A stretch of 64,000 bases of DNA from Bacillota bacterium (GTDB lineage Bacteria; Bacillota; Clostridia; DSM-8532). The position numbers and the translations under genes are program-made. Numbering within the stretch: position 1 is the first letter of the stretch; every line of letters begins with the position of its first letter. The DNA lies in NCBI GenBank assembly GCA_023443745.1, contig JAEZTB010000070.1, forward strand, positions 1 to 64,000. Reading direction: 5' to 3'. Positions 59,408 through 64,000 of the stretch are shown here, piece by piece. The notes below the pieces were generated by a model. The model was given only the letters and a program-made list of their open reading frames with translations. It was not told the DNA's origin and made no database searches.

Positions 59408-60772
59408 ATGGCGCGGCTTCGCAATAAGTATGTCTGCAGTGAGTGTGGTTATGAGAGCAGTGGCTGGATGGGGAAATGTCCTTCCTGCCTGAAATGGAAC
59501 ACCCTCATTGAGGAAGTGTTTGAGGATGGCCCTCAGACCTCGGCTAAAACACTGACCATGCCATTACCCACCCCGGTTTCTCTGTCCGAGATTGAGATTC
59601 TTGAAACATCCAGAATCAAAACAGGAAGTGTTGAGCTCGACCGTGTATTGGGAGGGGGTCTTGTACCCGCCTCTCTTATTCTTGTGGGAGGAGATCCGGG
59701 TATCGGTAAATCCACCCTGATCTTGCAGGTTTGTGCAAGGATTGCTCAAACAAAACGGGTTCTTTATGTTTCAGGTGAGGAATCTGTTGGGCAAATCAAG
59801 CTTCGCGCCGATCGTCTTGGAGCTGTGAGCTCCAATGTCTACATGGTTTCAGAGACATCCTTTGAGCGGATTGAAGCCATTATTGAAAAAGAAAAACCGG
59901 ATTTTGTAGTCATAGACTCCATTCAAACTGTTTTCACCGAAAAACTGTCTTCAGCCCCCGGCAGTGTCAGCCAGGTCAGGGATGTGACAGGCCAGCTTTT
60001 GCGAATATCCAAGAAAAATGGTGTTACAGTATTTGTGGTGGGACATGTCACCAAGGAGGGAGCCATTGCCGGGCCAAGGGTTTTGGAGCATATGGTGGAT
60101 ACGGTTCTCTATTTTGAAGGGGAACGTCATCAGGACTTTCGTGTACTGCGGGCAGTCAAAAATCGCTTTGGCTCCACCAATGAAATCGGAATTTTTGAAA
60201 TGGGTGCCACGGGACTTATAGATGTGGCCAACCCCTCTTCACTTATGCTGGAGGGCAGAAGCCGTGATCAGGCAGGCTCGACTGTTGTAGGCCTTGTGGA
60301 GGGGACTCGCCCCATGCTGGTCGAGGTACAGGCTCTGGTTTGTGCTACCAGCTTTGGCATGCCCCGAAGGCAAGCTACTGGTATGGATTACAACCGATTG
60401 TCCATGCTTATGGCTGTTTTAGAGAAAAAAGTGGGTATGCAGCTTCATGCCTTCGATGCCTATCTTAATGTGGCAGGAGGCTTCACATTGGACGAGACGG
60501 CTGCCGATTTAGGTGTCGTGATGGCTATAGCATCGAGCTTTAAAAACAAGCCCATTGATGGTTCCACCGTGCTCTTTGGAGAGGTGGGCTTAACGGGAGA
60601 GGTGCGCTCGGTGAGCCAAATGGACAAGCGTATAACTGAGAGCTTGCGCTTGGGCTTCAAGCGGTGTATCGTTCCCAATCTGGGGAGAAATGGATTCACC
60701 GGCCAAGCAAAAGAAATTGAAATTATCCCGGTATCGACTGTAGAACAAGCCCTCGAAGCGGTTTTTCAGTAA
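59408..60772 (+). CDS. radA: DNA repair protein RadA
   Basis: A 454-residue RecA-like helicase for branch migration. The zinc finger is CSECGYESSGWMGKCPSC (8-25). Walker A is GGDPGIGKST (about 95), and the RadA-specific KNRFGSTNEIG motif lies near 252. The C-terminal Lon-protease-like domain runs from about 290 (GTRPMLVEVQALV). ATG has GGACAGGAGAG upstream. In Bacillus, RadA binds DisA and lowers its cyclase activity, and disA follows here 90 nt downstream. Confidence 0.96.
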   Translation: MARLRNKYVCSECGYESSGWMGKCPSCLKWNTLIEEVFEDGPQTSAKTLTMPLPTPVSLSEIEILETSRIKTGSVELDRVLGGGLVPASLILVGGDPGIGKSTLILQVCARIAQTKRVLYVSGEESVGQIKLRADRLGAVSSNVYMVSETSFERIEAIIEKEKPDFVVIDSIQTVFTEKLSSAPGSVSQVRDVTGQLLRISKKNGVTVFVVGHVTKEGAIAGPRVLEHMVDTVLYFEGERHQDFRVLRAVKNRFGSTNEIGIFEMGATGLIDVANPSSLMLEGRSRDQAGSTVVGLVEGTRPMLVEVQALVCATSFGMPRRQATGMDYNRLSMLMAVLEKKVGMQLHAFDAYLNVAGGFTLDETAADLGVVMAIASSFKNKPIDGSTVLFGEVGLTGEVRSVSQMDKRITESLRLGFKRCIVPNLGRNGFTGQAKEIEIIPVSTVEQALEAVFQ

Positions 60773-60862
60773 GAACCTTGAAACCGGAGCTTCCTCAGAA
60801 TCTTATCTCCAACACAATAGATAATAAATAATAGTTATGACCATTGTTAGAGGTGGAATTGC

Positions 60863-61918
60863 ATGCTGAACAAGGAAGTATTGGAGATCATTAAAATGAC
60901 TGCGCCGGGCACACTTCTTCGGGAGGGTCTGGATAATATCATCCGTTCAGGGACAGGAGCCTTGATTGTCATAGGAGATGCGACAAAGCTTACCTGTCTC
61001 ATTGACGGAGGCTTTCGTATAGACAGCGAGTTTTTGCCGGCTTATCTCTATGAACTGGCCAAAATGGACGGTGCCATAGTGGTGAGCAGGGATCTTAAAA
61101 AAATACTGCTGGTCAATACCCTTTTAATACCCAACCCTCTCATTGAAACCTTTGAGACAGGCACGCGTCACAAGGCCGCTGAAAGAACGGCCAAGCAGAC
61201 GGGGGAATTAGTCATTTGCATTTCGCAAAGGAGAAATGTCATCTCCTTGTATAAAGGAAATATAAAATATGTGTTAAGAGCGACATCGGAGATTCTGGCT
61301 CATGCCAACAATGCGCTTCAGACCATGGAGAAAAATAAAAAGGTCCTCATGCGGGACCTTGAAAGCCTTACGGCTCTTGAGTTCAATGAACTCTCAAGGC
61401 TTTCTGACGTGGTTAATGTCATTATTCGTTCTGAAATTGCCATACGAATAGCAGATGAAATTCGAACGGCTATCTGCGAATTGGGTGTTGAAGGCAGGCT
61501 TGTTAGTGTACAGCTTGAAGAGCTCTTGACCAATATTGAGGACGAAGAGCTCCTTATCATTGAAGACTACATGTTTGAGGGTTATTCGGAATATGCCGCA
61601 GAAATACTGGAGGACCTCCATACCCTTACCGATGACGAGTTGGCCAATTACGGGATCATATTGCAGAAACTGGGCTATGATCCTGATGGACAGCCCTTCG
61701 AGACCAATGTAATTCCCCGTGGCTACAGAGCCCTTTCAAAAATATCAAGGATTCCAAGATCTGTTCAGTGCAAGCTTGTAAAGAACTTCTATAATATCAA
61801 CGGCCTTATGGCGGCCACAGTGGAAGGTCTTGACTGTATTGAAGGCATAAGCGAACAACGAGCCAAAAGCATCAGCATCGGTCTCAAACGCATTAAGGAA
61901 CGCATGGTTATCGATTGA
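60863..61918 (+). CDS. disA: DNA integrity scanning diadenylate cyclase
   Basis: A 351-residue octameric enzyme that makes c-di-AMP and pauses at branched DNA. The DAC domain (1-145) has GALIVIGDA, MDGAIVVSRD (the DGA motif) and GTRHKAAERTAKQTGELVICIS (RHR-type motif with Lys in place of the last Arg). A helical linker and the C-terminal helix-hairpin-helix domain (VEGLDCIEGISEQRAKSI) follow. GAGGTGG precedes ATG 60863. Links DNA damage to c-di-AMP level, often with sporulation timing. Confidence 0.96.
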   Translation: MLNKEVLEIIKMTAPGTLLREGLDNIIRSGTGALIVIGDATKLTCLIDGGFRIDSEFLPAYLYELAKMDGAIVVSRDLKKILLVNTLLIPNPLIETFETGTRHKAAERTAKQTGELVICISQRRNVISLYKGNIKYVLRATSEILAHANNALQTMEKNKKVLMRDLESLTALEFNELSRLSDVVNVIIRSEIAIRIADEIRTAICELGVEGRLVSVQLEELLTNIEDEELLIIEDYMFEGYSEYAAEILEDLHTLTDDELANYGIILQKLGYDPDGQPFETNVIPRGYRALSKISRIPRSVQCKLVKNFYNINGLMAATVEGLDCIEGISEQRAKSISIGLKRIKERMVID

Positions 61919-61924
61919 TCCGCT

Positions 61925-62332
61925 TTATCGCAAGCTGTACTTTCCAAGGAGCTGGAGTCGATCCAGCTCTTTTATAATGATATCATATAGATTAAGTTCA
62001 AGATTATTGCACAAAGATGTCAGATAAAACAAATGACGTCCTATATCCTTTTCAATAAGGTCACGGCAGTTGGCACAGAGCGCTCCGTCCAGGTGAGAGC
62101 TCATGGAGCCCTGGATACTTTCAAACTCTAAGCTGTCAGGATAATCTTGCTTGCAGGCATTAATCTTAATACAACCGCATTGGGTCACGGCCTTTGAGAG
62201 GGTTCTATTGACACGTGCATTGGAATCCTCAAGTTTAGTCATCTCGTCAAGAATGCTCTTGTTTCGGATCAAAAGCTCTGATACAGCGTATTGGAAACTA
62301 TCTAATGCGGTATCTTTCATCTTGCTCATCAT
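61925..62332 (-). CDS. Hypothetical protein with cysteine motifs
   Basis: A 135-residue protein I do not recognise. It is mainly helical, with a coiled-coil-like N-terminus, a C-x-C (QCGCIKINAC) and a CANCRDLI motif that could bind zinc or iron, and a C-terminal helix ending LGKYSLR. A clear promoter lies upstream on the minus strand (62394-62365). GGGGGA precedes the start (ATG 62332 or 62329). It is convergent with disA, 6 nt between stops, and divergent from metK. Real gene by ribosome site and promoter. Confidence 0.7.
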   Translation of the reverse strand: MMSKMKDTALDSFQYAVSELLIRNKSILDEMTKLEDSNARVNRTLSKAVTQCGCIKINACKQDYPDSLEFESIQGSMSSHLDGALCANCRDLIEKDIGRHLFYLTSLCNNLELNLYDIIIKELDRLQLLGKYSLR

Positions 62333-62364
62333 AGATTCCCCCTGTTGATTTTTGACTTAACACA

Positions 62365-62394
62365 ATTATATTTACAGTTTTGACAATTTGTCAA
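62365..62394 (-). promoter_or_regulatory. Promoter of the Cys-motif protein gene
   Basis: On the minus strand TTGACA (62394-62389), an 18-bp spacer and TATAAT (62370-62365), both consensus. Confidence 0.8.
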
Positions 62395-62399
62395 CGTGC

Positions 62400-62428
62400 T
62401 TGACGTTTAAATTTCGATATGCTATGAT
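62400..62428 (+). promoter_or_regulatory. Promoter of metK
   Basis: TTGACG (62400-62405), a 17-bp spacer and TATGAT (62423-62428). Start would be near 62435, which places the SAM riboswitch in the leader. It runs back to back with the minus promoter. Confidence 0.82.
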
Positions 62429-62476
62429 TCTTTTAAAATTGGTCATTCTATTTGACCGGAAAAACTAAATACGAAC

Positions 62477-62575
62477 CTTATCAAGAGAGGTGGAGGGACT
62501 GGGCCCTATGAAACCCGGCAACCGGCTTTTAAGCAATGGTGCCAATTCCCGCAGGATGTTATCCTGATAGATGAG
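62477..62575 (+). promoter_or_regulatory. SAM-I (S-box) riboswitch
   Basis: The aptamer begins CTTATCAAGAGAGGTGGAGG and ends GATGAG, which close the P1 stem. Between them the conserved ACTGG, CCCTATGAAACCCGGCAACC and GGTGCCAATTCC segments of the S-box are present. It binds S-adenosylmethionine and controls the terminator at 62592, so metK is shut off when SAM is plentiful. Confidence 0.96.
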
Positions 62576-62591
62576 GAGCTTTATATGAAAG

Positions 62592-62615
62592 TCTCTTCTA
62601 GGAAGAGATTTTTTT
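62592..62615 (+). terminator. Riboswitch expression-platform terminator
   Basis: TCTCTT pairs with AAGAGA around a short loop, followed by TTTTTTT. It lies between the SAM aptamer and metK. It forms in the SAM-bound state. Confidence 0.85.
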
Positions 62616-62647
62616 GTTTGCTGAGTAAATGAAAGGAGAGACCAACA

Positions 62648-63838
62648 ATGCCAACAAGAAGACTATTTACTTCTGAATCAGTTACAGAAGGGCATCCGGA
62701 TAAGATGTGCGATAATATTTCGGATAGCGTACTAGACGCCATTATTGAAAAAGATCCTCATGCGCGGGTAGCTTGTGAAACCGCCGTAACCACCGGTATG
62801 GTACTGGTTATGGGTGAAATCACAACCAATTGCTATGTGGATATTCCAAGTCTGGTGAGAGAGACAATTCGTGATATAGGCTATGACAGGGCAAAATTCG
62901 GCTTTGACTGTGATACCTGTGCCGTCCTCACCTCCATCCATGAGCAATCGGCGGATATCGCTATGGGTGTTAACGAGGCTCTTGAGCATAAACAAAAGAC
63001 CATGGTTGATGATATTGAGGCTATCGGAGCCGGAGACCAGGGTATGATGTTCGGTTATGCCTGTGATGAGACTCCGGAATACATGCCCATGCCCATCTCC
63101 CTTGCCCATAAGCTCACCGAGAGATTGTCGTGGGTGAGAAAACAGGGAATCTTGGATTATCTGAGACCTGACGGCAAAAGCCAGGTTACAGTTGAATATG
63201 ACGGAGACAAGCCTGTTCGCGTGGATACTGTTGTTATTTCGACCCAGCATGGCGACTATGTAAGCCATGACCAGATTGAAAGAGATATCCTTGAACATGT
63301 GATCAGACCTGTCATTTCAAAGGATTTGCTGGATGAGAAAACCCGTTTTTTCATTAACCCTACAGGACGGTTTGTAGTGGGTGGGCCACAGGGAGATTCA
63401 GGGCTGACCGGAAGAAAAATTATTGTGGATACTTACGGTGGAATGGGCCGGCATGGGGGCGGAGCATTTTCCGGCAAGGATCCCACCAAGGTGGACCGCT
63501 CGGCTGCCTATGCTGCGCGCTATGTGGCTAAGAACATTGTGGCTGCAGGCATTGCCTCACGAGTTGAGGTGCAATTGGCTTACGCCATAGGCGTTGCCCA
63601 CCCTGTATCCATTCTTATTGATACTTTTGGAACGGGAAAGATATCTGAAACCAAAATTTCTGAGATTGTGGCCAAGGACTTTGACTTAAGGCCGGCAGGA
63701 ATTATTAAGATGCTTGACCTGAGAAGGCCTATCTATAAAAAAACAGCTGCTTATGGCCATTTTGGAAGAAACGATGCAGACTTTACCTGGGAGAGGCTCG
63801 ACAAGGTTGAGATTCTAAAAAAAGAAGCCGGTTTGTAG
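62648..63838 (+). CDS. metK: S-adenosylmethionine synthetase
   Basis: A 396-residue enzyme that makes SAM from methionine and ATP. FTSESVTEGHPDKMCDNISD gives the N-terminal metal and ATP site, GAGDQGMMFGYACDE the conserved hexapeptide region, and DTYGGMGRHGGGAFSGKDPTKVDRS, given in 62648-based residues about 260-284, the P-loop-like GGGAFSGKD. Length is normal. AAAGGAGAG precedes ATG. Controlled by the riboswitch in its leader. Confidence 0.97.
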   Translation: MPTRRLFTSESVTEGHPDKMCDNISDSVLDAIIEKDPHARVACETAVTTGMVLVMGEITTNCYVDIPSLVRETIRDIGYDRAKFGFDCDTCAVLTSIHEQSADIAMGVNEALEHKQKTMVDDIEAIGAGDQGMMFGYACDETPEYMPMPISLAHKLTERLSWVRKQGILDYLRPDGKSQVTVEYDGDKPVRVDTVVISTQHGDYVSHDQIERDILEHVIRPVISKDLLDEKTRFFINPTGRFVVGGPQGDSGLTGRKIIVDTYGGMGRHGGGAFSGKDPTKVDRSAAYAARYVAKNIVAAGIASRVEVQLAYAIGVAHPVSILIDTFGTGKISETKISEIVAKDFDLRPAGIIKMLDLRRPIYKKTAAYGHFGRNDADFTWERLDKVEILKKEAGL

Positions 63839-63851
63839 AAGCTTGCTATAT

Positions 63852-63893
63852 AAAGGGGCTGTGTCGGAACAACTGTTTTGACACAACCCCTTT
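63852..63893. terminator. GGGGCTGTGTC-type terminator after metK
   Basis: AAAGGGGCTGTGTC pairs with GACACAACCCCTTT with one mismatch, followed by TTATCC; A/T-runs suit both strands. Third member of the hairpin family seen at 6600 and 23691. Confidence 0.85.
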
Positions 63894-63902
63894 TATCCTC
63901 TA

Positions 63903-64000
63903 TTAGCTTATAATATCGACTACAAATACAGTGGGATGCTTTTGCAGATCAATCTCGTAAGGGTCGAAGACCGGCGGCCCGTTCTTTCGTGTAATAACCG
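63903..64000 (-). CDS. C-terminal end of an unidentified protein (cut by window edge)
   Basis: On the minus strand an open frame enters from the edge and stops at TAA (63905-63903). The visible 31 residues read VITRKNGPPVFDPYEIDLQ then KHPTVFVVDIIS. It lies just after the convergent metK terminator, the expected place for a gene end. Too short to identify. Confidence 0.5.
   Translation of the reverse strand, partial: VITRKNGPPVFDPYEIDLQKHPTVFVVDIIS

Noticed and set aside
1..64000. CRISPR arrays, rRNA genes and complete insertion sequences
   Set aside because: None seen: no regularly spaced direct repeats, no rRNA signatures, and only fragments of mobile genes.

Overview
The window is 64 kb of a mid-GC genome from an anaerobic Firmicute, most likely class Clostridia. 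The evidence is AGGAGG-type ribosome sites throughout, GTG and TTG starts, a SAM-I riboswitch before metK, the radA-disA pair, GlpP-type antitermination, a type II pantothenate kinase beside an ECF S component, YesM/YesN-type regulators and a DUF1667/DUF3343 glycerol locus. The exact genus cannot be read from the sequence. No rRNA, CRISPR array or intact mobile element is visible.

Layout. (1) 1-9267 (+): an unusual catabolic operon with a DapA-type aldolase (cut by the edge), an SDR, two small paralogous proteins resembling ATC hydrolases, an FGGY kinase, two NagB-like proteins flanking a creatininase-family amidohydrolase, a NagA-like deacetylase, a YhcH-type protein and a Gfo/Idh/MocA oxidoreductase. 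(2) 9489-17279: an XRE regulator, then two divergent sugar-acid operons, HpaI aldolase/AKR/SDR on minus and Gfo-Idh/SDR/SDR/DapA-like/SGNH hydrolase on plus. (3) 17387-19540: an AT-rich accessory patch with a CPBP protease, a TetR regulator with a clear operator, a decayed lipoyl synthase fragment and a phage YopX-type protein. (4) 19680-28561: an amino-sugar/sialic acid locus (nagA, two ROK kinases, RpiR regulator, NanA-like lyase, nanE), an SGNH hydrolase and a chemoreceptor. Just before nanE lies a 162-bp palindromic, MITE-like element. (5) 28984-35867 (-): a TPI-like protein, YjbQ and a lipoate-dependent 2-oxoacid dehydrogenase complex in the order E2, E3 and a fused E1 alpha/beta. (6) 36051-47034 (+): ribulose-phosphate epimerase, SIS isomerase, MFS transporter, Gfo/Idh oxidoreductase and a ribose-type ABC transporter whose genes are interleaved with a histidine kinase and an AraC-type response regulator. 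(7) 47089-47702: a small orphan gene, an integrase remnant and tRNA-Arg(CCT). (8) 47883-54356 (+): glycerol/glycerol-3-phosphate catabolism (glpP, glpA-like, glpB-like, DUF1667, glpK), then DUF3343 and cysQ. (9) 54364-64000: housekeeping genes (lipid kinase, panT-like/coaW, cysE, cysS, radA, disA, metK).

How it fits together. Much of the window serves breakdown of uncommon sugars. Sialic acid would pass through NanA, a ROK kinase, NanE and NagA to glucosamine-6-phosphate. DapA and HpaI aldolases would release pyruvate-type products that the E1-E2-E3 complex could oxidise. The TPI-like, RPE and SIS proteins would interconvert C4/C5 phosphosugars imported by the ABC or MFS transporter. The most likely undescribed system is locus (1): its two NagB-like proteins have lost the ring-opening Asp of NagB and bracket a creatininase-family enzyme. 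That suggests a pathway for an N-acylated or cyclic amino-sugar derivative which I cannot match to any described pathway. These pathway statements are inferences from families and gene order.
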